Both the position numbers and the translations under genes were made by a program. The notes below the pieces were generated by a model. That model had not been told where the DNA came from, ran no database searches, and saw nothing but the letters and a program-made list of their open reading frames with translations. This document shows, piece by piece, positions 1 to 7,910 of a DNA stretch of 64,000 bases. Position 1 is the stretch's first letter. Every line of letters begins with the position of its first letter. Source of the stretch: Actinomadura coerulea (lineage in GTDB: Bacteria; Actinomycetota; Actinomycetes; Streptosporangiales; Streptosporangiaceae); assembly GCF_014208105.1 (NCBI RefSeq), contig NZ_JACHMQ010000001.1, positions 5,952,001-6,016,000 of the forward strand, written 5' to 3'.

Positions 1-1
1 C

Positions 2-790
2 ATGCGTCCCATCGATCAGCAGACCATCCTCATCACGGGCGCGACCGACGGGCTCGGTCGCGCCCTGGCCGCCGAACTGGCCGCCGAAGGCGCCACGGTC
101 CTCGTCCACGGACGCGACGACCGGCGCGGCGAGGCGACCCTCAAGGAGATCGGCGGGAAGGCCTCCTGGTACCGCGCCGACCTGTCCTCGCTCGCCGAGA
201 CCCGCGCGCTCGCCGAGGCCGTCAGCGCCGACCACCCGCGGCTGGACGTCCTGGTCAACAACGCGGGCATCGGCGTCGACGGCCCGCGCCGGGAGAGCGC
301 GGACGGCCTCGAGCTGACCTTCCAGGTGAACTACCTGTCCGGCTACCTGCTCACCCGGCTCCTGCTGCCCACCCTGACCGCCTCCGCGCCCGCCCGGATC
401 GTCAACGTCAGCAGCCTCGGCCAGCAGGCCGTCGACTTCGACGACGTGATGATCACTCGCGGGTACAGCGGGACGCGGGCGTACTGCCAGAGCAAGCTCG
501 CCCAGATCCTGTTCACGATCGATCTCGCCGCCGAGCTCTCCGGGACGGGCGTCACCGCGAACGCCCTGCACCCGGCCACCTACATGCCGACCAAGATGGT
601 GTCCTCGCCGATCAGCACCCTGGAGGAGGGCGTCCGCGCGACCCGCCGCCTCGTCACCGACCCCGCCCTGGACGCCGTGTCCGGCCGCTTCTTCGACGGG
701 CTCCAGGAGGCCCGCGCGAACGCCCAGGCCTACGACTCCGAGGCCCGCGCCCGCCTGAAGGCCGTCTCCGACGAGCTCACGTCTCCTTGA
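2..790 (+). CDS. SDR-family oxidoreductase
   Basis: A 262-residue short-chain dehydrogenase/reductase, a soluble NAD(P)-dependent enzyme of unknown substrate. The N-terminal cofactor motif TGATDGLG, the NNAG motif and the catalytic Y-x-x-x-K (YCQSK), preceded by the Ser of NVSS, are all present, so it should be active. The overall form resembles the retinol-dehydrogenase/WW-oxidoreductase-like group of SDRs. The ATG is the second base of the window and lies just before the first beta strand, so it is a plausible true start, but the upstream control region is outside the window. The neighbouring SnoaL-like gene is convergent, so no operon partner is visible. Confidence 0.85.
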   Translation: MRPIDQQTILITGATDGLGRALAAELAAEGATVLVHGRDDRRGEATLKEIGGKASWYRADLSSLAETRALAEAVSADHPRLDVLVNNAGIGVDGPRRESADGLELTFQVNYLSGYLLTRLLLPTLTASAPARIVNVSSLGQQAVDFDDVMITRGYSGTRAYCQSKLAQILFTIDLAAELSGTGVTANALHPATYMPTKMVSSPISTLEEGVRATRRLVTDPALDAVSGRFFDGLQEARANAQAYDSEARARLKAVSDELTSP

Positions 791-800
791 ACCGGCGCGC

Positions 801-1184
801 TCAGACGTTCACGGCCTCCCAGATCGGACGGACCTCGACCCGCTTGACGCGCCACCCGTCCGCCGTCCGGACGGCGCGCAACTCGTAGCGCTCGCCGAGC
901 AGGCGCAGCCCGTCCTCCCGGGCGAAGAACACCAGCAGGTTCGCGCCGATCGCGGCCTGGTCGCCGGCCACGTCGATCAGGGGGTTGGTGATGAAGTGCT
1001 GGGTCGGCACCGTGTGGTTCCGGCGCGCCTGCGCGACGAGGGCTTCGACCCCCTTCGCGACGCCGCCCAGGGTGTGCGCCTCGGCGTCCTCGGTGAAGAC
1101 GGCCCGCCCGTCGCTCGGGCTCTTGTCGTCCAGCCACAACCCCAGACGGCTGACGAGGTCGGAGAGTTCGGCCCGGTCGTCCAC
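801..1184 (-). CDS. SnoaL/NTF2-like small protein
   Basis: A 127-residue protein with the cone-like SnoaL/NTF2 pattern: an N-terminal helix pair (MDDRAELSDLVSRLGLWLDD), a W/F-rich sheet and a VKRVEVRPIW end. The family includes small-molecule isomerases, hydratases and proteins with no known activity, so the function is open. The start is GTG: an in-frame stop lies immediately upstream and AGGAG lies two to three bases before it. It is divergent from a MarR regulator across 86 bp containing three TTGG-N5-CCAA dyads, so it is probably the regulator's target. Confidence 0.8.
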   Translation of the reverse strand: MDDRAELSDLVSRLGLWLDDKSPSDGRAVFTEDAEAHTLGGVAKGVEALVAQARRNHTVPTQHFITNPLIDVAGDQAAIGANLLVFFAREDGLRLLGERYELRAVRTADGWRVKRVEVRPIWEAVNV

Positions 1185-1198
1185 GGCTCCTCATTTCA

Positions 1199-1251
1199 TT
1201 GGTAGTACCAACATTGGCTATGCCAACACTATCGATCGTTGGCCGAACCAA
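1199..1251. promoter_or_regulatory. Three tandem MarR-type operators
   Basis: Three 13-bp dyads of the form TTGG-N5-CCAA lie in the 86-bp divergent gap: TTGGTAGTACCAA (1199-1211, fully symmetric), TTGGCTATGCCAA (1214-1226) and TTGGCCGAACCAA (1239-1251). Their centres are 15 and 25 bp apart. MarR proteins usually bind such short dyads over divergent promoters, so autoregulation plus control of the SnoaL-like gene is inferred. Confidence 0.7.
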
Positions 1252-1270
1252 CAAGCCCTAGACTGTCCGC

Positions 1271-1735
1271 ATGACGACGTCCGACGACCGGACGCCCACG
1301 CGGCTCCGGCACACCCCGAGCTGGCTGATCAATCTGGCCTCCGCGCACAGCCACCGCCTGCTCGCCGAGGGATTCACCGCGGCGGGCGCCCGCGGCTACC
1401 ACTACCGCCTGCTCGCCGCGCTGGACGAGTACGGCCCGTCCAGCCAGGCCGACCTCGGCCGCCGCTCGGGCATCGACCGCAGCGACGTGGTCGCCGCCCT
1501 GAACGAGCTGGCCGCCAAGAGCCTGGTCGACCGGTCCCCCGACCCGTCCGACCGGCGCCGCAACGTCATCACGCTCACCCCCGAGGGCTCCCGCCACCTG
1601 GCGGAACTGGACGAGGTCCTCACCCGCATCCAGGAAGACCTGCTCGCCCCCCTGTCGGAGGACGAGCGCACCCGGCTCACCGAACTGCTGCTCCGCGTCG
1701 TCGACCACCACGCGGAGAACCGCCGGCCCGGTTAA
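1271..1735 (+). CDS. MarR-family transcriptional regulator
   Basis: A 154-residue winged-helix repressor. The central region has the MarR DNA-binding pattern: helix-turn-helix around SQADLGRRSGIDRSDVVAALNELAAKSLVDRSPDP, then the wing DRRRNVITLTPEG, with N- and C-terminal dimerisation helices. The ATG follows a TAGACT hexamer by six bases, so the mRNA may be leaderless. Three TTGG/CCAA dyads precede it, and the divergent SnoaL-like gene is the obvious partner. The effector is unknown; MarR proteins usually sense phenolics, antibiotics or oxidants. Confidence 0.9.
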   Translation: MTTSDDRTPTRLRHTPSWLINLASAHSHRLLAEGFTAAGARGYHYRLLAALDEYGPSSQADLGRRSGIDRSDVVAALNELAAKSLVDRSPDPSDRRRNVITLTPEGSRHLAELDEVLTRIQEDLLAPLSEDERTRLTELLLRVVDHHAENRRPG

Positions 1736-1795
1736 TCGATGGCGATCGTTGGCGCGACCCACATAAGGTGGTCGCCCCCGACCGAGGAGCCGCCC

Positions 1796-2308
1796 ATGCC
1801 GCCCGCCGTCCGCTTCGCCGAACTGCCGCCCGCCGCGATGAAGGCCCTGCTGGAGGACGATCTCGAGGGCGCCGGCGCCGTCGCCGGGGTCCCCCTCACC
1901 GACTACTTCACCACCGACGACGCGAAGTACCTGTGGCGCTTCCGCCTCGCCCAGCTCGATCGGGACCCGTCCCACGCCCCGTGGATCGTCCGGGCGGCCG
2001 TCGCCGAACCGGAGGGCGTGGTCGTCGGCCATGCGGGCTTCCACGGGGCCCCGGACGAGAACGGGACCGTCGTGATCGCCTACTCCGTCGACCCCGCCCA
2101 CCGCCGCAGGGGCTACGCCCGCGCGATGCTCGCCGCCCTCCTGGCCCGCGCCGCCTCCGAACCGTCCGTCACGACCGTCCGGGCCACGATCAGCCCCGAC
2201 AACGAGGCGTCCCTGGCCACCATCGCCGGCCACGGCTTCACCCACGTGGGCGAGCAATGGGACGAGGAGGACGGCCGAGAACTGATCTACGAACGCCCCG
2301 CCCGCTGA
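1796..2308 (+). CDS. GNAT-family N-acetyltransferase
   Basis: A 170-residue acetyltransferase of the GNAT fold. The acetyl-CoA pyrophosphate-binding loop HRRRGYARAMLAALL lies near residues 102-116, preceded by the strand VVIAYSVDP and followed by the ATISPDNEASLATIAGHGFTHVGE C-terminal half typical of RimJ/RimL-like members. The ATG at 1796 was chosen because GAGGAG lies six bases upstream; an earlier in-frame start has no ribosome-binding site. The acceptor substrate cannot be told from sequence. Confidence 0.85.
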   Translation: MPPAVRFAELPPAAMKALLEDDLEGAGAVAGVPLTDYFTTDDAKYLWRFRLAQLDRDPSHAPWIVRAAVAEPEGVVVGHAGFHGAPDENGTVVIAYSVDPAHRRRGYARAMLAALLARAASEPSVTTVRATISPDNEASLATIAGHGFTHVGEQWDEEDGRELIYERPAR

Positions 2309-2448
2309 ATCCGGTCCGCGGGTCCGGCGTGACCGAGATGGCCACGTTGTAGGTCTTGTGACCTTGTCGCCCGGCCGGTGCCGCTGGCCGCCCAGTCGGT
2401 CACTCAGCGGCCAAGGCGAACGCGTGAACAGTCGTCCGGACTCGCCCG

Positions 2449-3297
2449 CTACAGGGGCGGGCGCGTCACCTTCACCGGCGTCCCGTAGTCGGAGAACTCG
2501 GTGACCGAGGTGAAGCGGACGGGGTCCCGGTCGGCGATCTCGGGGGCCGCGCCGCTGATGACGGTCGTCTGCACGACCTTCTGGATCTTGCGCGTCGCGA
2601 TCCCGATCGTCACCGTGCCCGTGATCCGCGTCCCGGCGGGCGACCCCTCGGCGGGACGGGCCGCGTGGGAGAAGGCGTAGGTCCGCACCGCCGCCGCACC
2701 GCTGCCGGACCGGCCCTCGGGCGTCAGCGTTCCGAACGTGGCCAGCATCCGCAGCATCCGCCCGGGGTCGGCGGTCAGCTCCTGCGGGCCGGTGGTGCCG
2801 CGCGTCAGCCCGTTCAGCCCGTGGTCGAGCTTGCGCCAGGTCTTGCCGCGCAGCACATAGCGGTCGTCTCCGATGAAACGCTGCTCCATCGGCACCGATC
2901 CGGGGCCGCGCAGGTAGCCGCGCCGGTTGGGGGCGTCGAAGGCGCCCTGATACGTCTCCACCGTCTCGCGCCGGCCACGCGAGCTCAGCGTCCAGGTGAG
3001 TTTCACGTGGAACGTCGTGCCCGCCGTCGCCTCGGTGGCCCCCGCCAGGGTGACGTCGCCGCCGCGTCCGGGGATGATCAATCGGTCGCCGTCGTCGTCG
3101 CCCGGGACGAGGTTCCCGCCGATGGTCGCGGCGGCCACCACCAGGGCGACGGCGCCGGTGCCGAGCGCGCCGGCAGCCGTGTGGCGCCTCCGCCTGGCGC
3201 GGCGGCCGCGGTGCACCACGGCCTCGATCGGCGCGCTGGGAATCGGGTGCCTGTCGGTCGCCGACCGCAGCATCCGGGTCAGCCGTTCCTCGCTCAT
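2449..3297 (-). CDS. Membrane protein co-transcribed with a SigE-type sigma factor
   Basis: A 282-residue protein with a cytoplasmic N-terminus of about 40 residues (MSEERLTRMLRSATDRHPIP then a RGRRARRRR stop-transfer patch), one transmembrane helix (GALGTGAVALVVAAATIGG) and an extracytoplasmic domain of about 210 residues. This is the layout of the CU044_5270-like proteins found beside actinobacterial SigE-family sigma factors. Its ATG overlaps the sigma factor's TGA (ATGA), so the two are translationally coupled. An anti-sigma or accessory role is inferred; no zinc anti-sigma HxxxCxxC motif is present. Confidence 0.7.
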   Translation of the reverse strand: MSEERLTRMLRSATDRHPIPSAPIEAVVHRGRRARRRRHTAAGALGTGAVALVVAAATIGGNLVPGDDDGDRLIIPGRGGDVTLAGATEATAGTTFHVKLTWTLSSRGRRETVETYQGAFDAPNRRGYLRGPGSVPMEQRFIGDDRYVLRGKTWRKLDHGLNGLTRGTTGPQELTADPGRMLRMLATFGTLTPEGRSGSGAAAVRTYAFSHAARPAEGSPAGTRITGTVTIGIATRKIQKVVQTTVISGAAPEIADRDPVRFTSVTEFSDYGTPVKVTRPPL

Positions 3298-3803
3298 CGT
3301 GTGATCTCCTCGGTCTGCGGAAGGGCGAGCGTCGAACGGAGTCGTTTCATCGCCCGGGAGTGCTGGCTCTTGACGGTGCCGACGGAGCATCCGAGGAGCT
3401 CGGCGGCCGCCGCCTCCGTCATGTCGGCGTAGTGGCGGAGCACGACGACGGCGCGCTGCTGGCGGGGCAGGGCGAGCAGCGCCCGGCGGAGCTCGTCGTC
3501 CGGTTCCCGCGGGGAACTGGAACGGGCGTCGAGGCGTTCGGGGGCCTCGGTCAGCAGCTCGCGGCGCCTGCGCCGCCACCAGCTGACGTTGCCGTTGACC
3601 AGCATCCGTTTCAGGTAGGCGTCCGGATCGCCGTCGGCCACCCGGCGCCAGCGCACGTACAGCTTCACCAGGCAGTCCTGGAGGAGCTCCTCGGCGCGGT
3701 GGGCGTCGCCGGTCAGCAGCGTGGCCAGCCCGTAATGGCGCTTCCACGCTGCGGCCGCGAACGTGGCGTACGCGGCTTCCTGCGTCGGTTCACTCACGCC
3801 CAT
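3294..3803 (-). CDS. SigE-family RNA polymerase sigma factor
   Basis: A 169-residue ECF-type sigma factor with region 2 (YATFAAAAWKRHYGLATLLTGDAHRAEELLQDCLVKLYVRW) and region 4 (LLALPRQQRAVVVLRHYADMTEAAAAELLGCSVGTVKSQHSRAMKRLR). The WKR and VKLYVRW signatures place it in the actinobacterial SigE group (as in the TIGR02983 family) rather than the generic ECF group. The start is the ATG followed by GTG; downstream it overlaps the coupled membrane-protein gene by four bases, which suggests the pair acts as a regulatory unit for an envelope or stress signal. Confidence 0.88.
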   Translation of the reverse strand: MGVSEPTQEAAYATFAAAAWKRHYGLATLLTGDAHRAEELLQDCLVKLYVRWRRVADGDPDAYLKRMLVNGNVSWWRRRRRELLTEAPERLDARSSSPREPDDELRRALLALPRQQRAVVVLRHYADMTEAAAAELLGCSVGTVKSQHSRAMKRLRSTLALPQTEEITR

Positions 3804-3883
3804 TGAACGCCGCAGGGAGCGCGGATGGTTGGCAGGATCGCCGGGGCAATGACGGGCGGGGGTGTTGTGGGCGCGGTCGCGGC

Positions 3884-4482
3884 TCAGACCTTGGACGACG
3901 CGGCGAACCGGGCGCGGTAGGCGGACGGGCTGAGGCCCGTCTGGCGGCGCACCCGAGTGCGCAGGTTGGCGGGGGTGCCGAGGCCGCTCGCGCGCGCGAC
4001 GGCCTCCAGGCGGAGTTCGCCTCTTTCGATGAGCCTGCATGCCAGCGCGACCCGCTCGGCGTTCAGCCAGGCCAGCGGGGTGGTGCCGAGTTCGGCCTGG
4101 AAGCGGCGGTGCAGCGTGGCGGCGCTGGTCGCGGCGCGGGCGGCCAGGTCGGCGACGGTCAGCGGCTGATCGAGGCGCTCCTGGGCCCAGGCCAGGACGG
4201 GCGCCAGCGAGGTGTCCGGGATCGCGGGGACGGGACGTTCGACGAACTGCCGCTGGCCGCCGTCGCGGTGCCCGGCGAAGACCAGGCGGCGGCTGACGGC
4301 GTTGGCGATCTCCGCACCGCGGTCGCGGCGCACGAGGTGCAGGCCGAGATCGAGTGCGGCGGCGCTGCCCGCCGCGGTGAGCACGTCACCGTCGTCCACG
4401 AACAGCACATCCGGTTCGAGCCGCACCGACGGGACCGGCGCCCCACGCCCGGGCACGCCGCCACCCGGCGCGGGGGAGCGGG
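3884..4482 (-). pseudogene. 5'-truncated GlxA-type AraC regulator
   Basis: Only the C-terminal part of a DJ-1/PfpI-AraC (GlxA-like) regulator remains. The surviving frame begins with the end of the DJ-1 domain (SVRLEPDVLFVDDGDVLTAAGSAA, then LDLGLHLVRRDRGAEIANAVSRR) and continues through the complete AraC double helix-turn-helix ending LSPSAYRARFAASSKV. About 120 N-terminal residues, including the nucleophile-elbow region, are absent: upstream the frame runs into the end of the NTF2-like gene at 4483. A GTG at 4456 could still give a DNA-binding-only protein, so residual function is possible. Confidence 0.75.
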
Positions 4483-4875
4483 TCAGGAGCTGAGGACCTC
4501 GCGCTCGATCTGCTCGAACTGCGCGCCCATCGCCTCGGCCAGCGCGGTGGCCCCCGACAGCGGGCGCACCATGACCGTCAGCTCGTCGATCAGCCCGTCC
4601 TCGTCGATGTGGAGGAAGTCGCACCCGTGCACCTGCCGGCCGTTCACGGTCGCCTGGAACATGAGCGCGTGGTCGCGGCCGTCCGCGCCGACGATCTCCC
4701 GCACGTAGCGGATGTCCTCGAACACCCGCGCCGCGGCCCGCACGATCGCCGCCGTGATCGCCTTGCCGCGGTACGGCTTGAACACGACCGGGCTGGTGAA
4801 CACGGCGTCGTCGGCCAGGAGCCCCGCGATCGCCGCCGTGTCCCCCGCCTCCACCGCCCGCCTGAACGGATGCAT
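4483..4875 (-). CDS. NTF2-like (SnoaL-type) protein
   Basis: A 130-residue nuclear-transport-factor-2-fold protein: MHPFRRAVEAGDTAAIAGLLADDAVFTSP is the usual N-terminal helix pair, followed by FKPYRGKAI and the curved sheet DHALMFQATVNGRQVHGCDFLHIDEDGLIDELTVMVRP. Members include polyketide cyclases and proteins of no known activity. The ATG has a G-run as its probable ribosome-binding site. It is divergent from a PadR regulator, with a dyad placed between its predicted -35 (TTGCAC) and -10 (TATTTC), so PadR repression is likely. Confidence 0.8.
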   Translation of the reverse strand: MHPFRRAVEAGDTAAIAGLLADDAVFTSPVVFKPYRGKAITAAIVRAAARVFEDIRYVREIVGADGRDHALMFQATVNGRQVHGCDFLHIDEDGLIDELTVMVRPLSGATALAEAMGAQFEQIEREVLSS

Positions 4876-4891
4876 GCAGCACCCCCGAAAT

Positions 4892-4907
4892 ATCCAACTT
4901 GTTGAAT
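4892..4907. promoter_or_regulatory. Candidate PadR operator
   Basis: ATCCAACTTGTTGAAT is a 16-bp dyad with two asymmetric positions (core CAAC-TT-GTTG). On the minus strand it falls in the 17-bp spacer between TTGCAC and TATTTC of the NTF2-like gene's promoter, a normal repressor position, and it lies 87 bp upstream of the divergent PadR gene. Confidence 0.55.
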
Positions 4908-4993
4908 AGGTGCAAATTACACTAGCCGCACCGCCGGGGGCCGTCCACCTGGCGGCGGCGTGGCGGTGGTCACGGGCCGATACGCTCGGAACC

Positions 4994-5566
4994 ATGTCGT
5001 TGCGGAACGCGGTCCTGGCCACGCTTCTGGAAGGCGAGGCGTCCGGGTACGACCTGTCCAAGAGCTTCGACGCCGGTGTGGCCAACTTCTGGATGGCCAC
5101 TCCCCAGCAGCTCTACCGGGAGCTGGACAAGATGGCCGCCGACGGGCTGATCCAGGCACGCGTCGTCCAGCAGGAGCGCCGCCCCAACAAGCGCCTGTTC
5201 TCCCTCACCGAGGCCGGCCGCCGCGCCCTGCACGAGTTCACCGCCAGGCCCCCGCGGCCCGGCGCGATGCGCGAGGAGCTGATGGTCCAGGTCCAGGCGG
5301 TGGACGCGGGGGACGCCGAGGCCGTCATGGCCGCCCTCCGCGAGCGCCGGGCCTGGGCAGAATCCAAGATCGCCCGCTTCGAGCGGCTCCGGGCCCGCTT
5401 CCTCGACGGCCGCACCGAGGAGGAGTACCTGGCCGCCGCCGACCGGATCGGCCCCTACCTCACCCTCATGCGCGGCCTGGCGTTCGAGCGCGAGAACCTC
5501 CGCTGGTGCGAGGAGACCCTGACCATCCTCGACCGCCGCACCACCGCCCACCCCCTGAAGAGCTGA
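4994..5566 (+). CDS. PadR-family transcriptional regulator
   Basis: A 190-residue PadR protein. The winged helix covers MSLRNAVLATLLEGEASGYDLSKSFDAGVANFWMATPQQLYRELDKMAADGLIQARVV, with the wing RRPNKRLFSLTEAGRRAL, followed by a long C-terminal helical dimerisation region (Vir_C-type). The ATG at 4994 is preceded by TACGCTC seven bases away, so the transcript may be leaderless. It probably represses itself and the divergent NTF2-like gene through the dyad at 4892-4907. Confidence 0.88.
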   Translation: MSLRNAVLATLLEGEASGYDLSKSFDAGVANFWMATPQQLYRELDKMAADGLIQARVVQQERRPNKRLFSLTEAGRRALHEFTARPPRPGAMREELMVQVQAVDAGDAEAVMAALRERRAWAESKIARFERLRARFLDGRTEEEYLAAADRIGPYLTLMRGLAFERENLRWCEETLTILDRRTTAHPLKS

Positions 5567-5606
5567 CCGCGTCTCCGGCGGCCGCCGGCGCGGCATCCGC
5601 CCGGTC

Positions 5607-6008
5607 TCAGGCGGGAAGGGGCTCCACGCAGGCGAAGGCCGGCCCGCCGTCGCCGCCCGTCCGCTCGGCGGCGCCGATGAAGCCGGCGAGGGCGTCGCGG
5701 GATCGGGCGAGCCTCTCCATCTGATCGTCCAGTCGCCGCAGCCGTGTCCGCATCGCGGTCAGCAGCTCGGGGCATCCGAGCAGCTCCGGGGCCTCCCCGG
5801 CCGCGCAGGGCAGCAGATACGCGATGTCCTCGGAGGACAGACCGGCCCCGAGCAGGTGCCTGATCTGCTTCACCCGCAGTACGGCCGCGTCGTCGTACTC
5901 GCGGTAACCGTTCGCGCCGCGATCCGCCTCCAGCAGCCCCTGCGCCTCGTAGTAGCGCAGCTGGTGGGCTCTGACGCCCGTTCGACGGCTCAGCTCCCCG
6001 ATCCGCAT
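5607..6008 (-). CDS. MerR-family transcriptional regulator
   Basis: A 133-residue MerR protein: MRIGELSRRTGVRAHQLRYYEAQGLLEADRGANGYREYDDAAVLRV is the winged helix, followed by the dimerisation coiled coil and a short C-terminal effector tail. Two cysteines are present (PCAAGEAPELLGC) but not in the metal-binding arrangement of MerR/CueR, so a small-molecule or redox signal is more likely. It is divergent from the imine-reductase-like gene across 49 bp with a MerR-type promoter, so that gene is the likely target. Confidence 0.88.
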   Translation of the reverse strand: MRIGELSRRTGVRAHQLRYYEAQGLLEADRGANGYREYDDAAVLRVKQIRHLLGAGLSSEDIAYLLPCAAGEAPELLGCPELLTAMRTRLRRLDDQMERLARSRDALAGFIGAAERTGGDGGPAFACVEPLPA

Positions 6009-6019
6009 CGCATCCTCAC

Positions 6020-6051
6020 TTGACCTTCAGACCGGTGTCAACGTTGACGAT
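6020..6051 (+). promoter_or_regulatory. MerR-type promoter of the reductase gene
   Basis: TTGACC (6020-6025) and GACGAT (6046-6051) are separated by 20 bp, the over-long spacer expected of MerR-activated promoters. The 12-bp perfect palindrome GTCAACGTTGAC (6037-6048) and ACCGGT (6031-6036) lie within it. Transcription would begin at or next to the ATG at 6058. Confidence 0.5.
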
Positions 6052-6057
6052 GCTGCC

Positions 6058-6939
6058 ATGGGCAACAACACCGACATCCCCGTGACGGTAATCGGACTCG
6101 GCCTGATGGGCCAAGCACTGGCCGGCACGTTCCTGAAAGCCGGACACCCCGTGACCGTGTGGAACCGCACCGCCTCCAAGGCCGACCCGCTCCTGGACGC
6201 GGGCGCGCGACTGGCGCCGACGATCGGCGACGCGCTCGAAAGCGGTCCGTTGACGATCGTCTGCCTCACCGACTACCAGGCCGTGCGGGAGGTCCTCGAC
6301 ACGACCGAGCCGGACGGCACGACGCTGGTCAACCTCACCTCGGGCAGCTCGGCCCAGGCGCGGGAGGCCGCCCGGTGGGCCGAGGGGCGCGGCGCCCGCT
6401 ACCTGGACGGCGCCATCATGGCCGTCCCGCCGGCGATCGGGACCGACGAGGCGGTGATCCTGCACAGCGGGCCGCGCCCGGACTTCGAGGCGCACGAGTC
6501 GGCACTGCGCACCCTCGGCACCGTCACCTACCTCGGCGAGGACCCCGGGCTCGCGTCCCTCTACGACGTCGCGGGCCTGGCCATGATGTGGGGCGTCCTG
6601 AACGCCTGGCTCCAGGGCACCGCCCTGCTCGGGACGGCCGGTGTCGACGCCGCGACGTACGCGCCGTTCGCGCGGCAGATCGCCGCCGTGGTGGCCGGAT
6701 GGCTACCCGGATACGCCGAGCAGATCGACCGCGGCTCCTACCCGGCCGAGGTGTCGGCCCTGGAGACCGACGCGCGGGCGATGGCGCACCTGGTCGAGGA
6801 GAGCGAGGCGGCCGGCGTCGACGCCGGGCTGCCGAAGCTGTTCAGGGCGATGGCCGACCGCGCGATCGCCGCAGGGCACGGAGCGGAGCAGTACCCCGTC
6901 CTGATCGACGAGTTCCGCATCCCCCGCATCCCGCGGTGA
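6058..6939 (+). CDS. Imine reductase-like NAD(P)-dependent oxidoreductase
   Basis: A 293-residue protein of the 6-phosphogluconate/beta-hydroxyacid dehydrogenase superfamily. The N-terminal Rossmann motif is GLGLMGQALA, followed by VWNRTASKADPL, which suggests NADPH preference. NLTSGSSAQAREAARWAEGRG and YLDGAIMAVPPAIGT match the imine reductase signature rather than the hydroxyacid dehydrogenases, where a catalytic Lys follows. The C-terminal half is the helical dimerisation domain. The physiological substrate, probably a cyclic imine or ketone, is unknown. Control by the adjacent MerR regulator is inferred. Confidence 0.8.
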   Translation: MGNNTDIPVTVIGLGLMGQALAGTFLKAGHPVTVWNRTASKADPLLDAGARLAPTIGDALESGPLTIVCLTDYQAVREVLDTTEPDGTTLVNLTSGSSAQAREAARWAEGRGARYLDGAIMAVPPAIGTDEAVILHSGPRPDFEAHESALRTLGTVTYLGEDPGLASLYDVAGLAMMWGVLNAWLQGTALLGTAGVDAATYAPFARQIAAVVAGWLPGYAEQIDRGSYPAEVSALETDARAMAHLVEESEAAGVDAGLPKLFRAMADRAIAAGHGAEQYPVLIDEFRIPRIPR

Positions 6940-7005
6940 CCGCGCTGCGAAGGCCGCGCCACCTGGAGGGCCGGGACGAGAGGGACTTTTGGGGCCGGCT
7001 GACGT

Positions 7006-7509
7006 TCAGAGGTCGACCTCGTCTGCCGCGCCGCCGAGTAGCCCCACGTCCTGGAGCTGCTGGAGAGCTTCGGTGACGAACGGCGGGACGCGCAAGCCCG
7101 CCAGACCGGACGGCGGATAGAACTCCAGCTTCACGCCCTCGGTCAGCGGGATCGTCGCCGGATCCCCGTGCCAGAACCCGGTGAAGAACACGACACGATC
7201 ACCGTCGGGCCCCGGCGGATGCTCCAGCCGTTGCGTCAGGGAGAGGCTGAGCCCCGTCTCCTCGCGCAGTTCCCTGGACACCGCTTCCGCCGGGGTCTCG
7301 CCCGGCTCGGCCAGGCCGCTCGGCAACGACCAGTACCCCGGCCATGCGATGCCGGGGACATCGTCTCGCAGATGCATCAGGACCCGTCCGAGGCGATCGG
7401 TGAGGATCACCGCCACTCCGAACGGCTCGTCCTGCGGGACAGCGCTGGCCACCCGACGCCCCCATCCACAAAACGGAGATCCGGCGATGCCGGAACGCAC
7501 CGCGCTCAC
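7006..7509 (-). CDS. Nudix hydrolase
   Basis: A Nudix-fold pyrophosphohydrolase of up to 167 residues. The complete Nudix box GLAEPGETPAEAVSRELREETGL fits GX5EX7REUXEEXGU and should bind the catalytic Mg2+ ions. The substrate is a nucleoside diphosphate linked to some group and cannot be specified. The GTG at 7509 is preceded by the palindromic -10-like GGGTATACCC (7517-7526), which fits a leaderless start, but the first 20 residues before the fold look non-conserved and a later start is possible. Confidence 0.8.
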   Translation of the reverse strand: MSAVRSGIAGSPFCGWGRRVASAVPQDEPFGVAVILTDRLGRVLMHLRDDVPGIAWPGYWSLPSGLAEPGETPAEAVSRELREETGLSLSLTQRLEHPPGPDGDRVVFFTGFWHGDPATIPLTEGVKLEFYPPSGLAGLRVPPFVTEALQQLQDVGLLGGAADEVDL

Positions 7510-7574
7510 AACTCAGGGGTATACCCATTGACGTCCGGGCCCGGAAACCTGGGCGCGGCCGCCCCGGCAGGGTT

Positions 7575-7910
7575 TCACCAGTCTCGCCACTCGTCCGTGA
7601 GCGCGGCCGGATCGATGCCCCGCCGGCGTGCCAGCGCCTCGACATCGATTCCGGTGTGAGTGAGCGCGTCGTCGATGTACTCGCAGAGTTCCTCACGGTC
7701 GATGGTGTCGAAGCTGTGGTCATCGGTGCCGTCGACCTGGTTCAGGGCGACGACCACGTGTTCTACGGCCGCCATCACGGCCTGGTCAGAGGCGACGCCC
7801 AGGGCGGCCAGCTCCACTTCGAAGGCGAGCAGCGCCTGGTCGACCCGCTCCAGGAACGAGTCGGGCAAGGTGCCGAGCTGCCGCCAGCTCTCGGTAGGGC
7901 GCGTGATCAT
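7575..7910 (-). CDS. Small acidic protein of unknown function
   Basis: A 111-residue acidic, mostly helical protein (MITRPTESWRQLGTLPDSFLER ... DDALTHTGIDVEALARRRGIDPAALTDEWRDW). No domain is recognised. The C-terminal segment DVEALARRRGIDPAAL resembles a short HTH-like helical pair, but this is weak. The ATG at 7910 follows TACGGT by a few bases, which suggests a leaderless transcript. It lies 97 bp downstream of dnaB on the same strand with no clear terminator between, so it may be read from the dnaB transcript too. Confidence 0.6.
   Translation of the reverse strand: MITRPTESWRQLGTLPDSFLERVDQALLAFEVELAALGVASDQAVMAAVEHVVVALNQVDGTDDHSFDTIDREELCEYIDDALTHTGIDVEALARRRGIDPAALTDEWRDW

Noticed and set aside
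2309..2448. Small intergenic gap suspected to hold an RNA gene
   Set aside because: No tRNA-like or structured sequence was seen; it only separates convergent genes.
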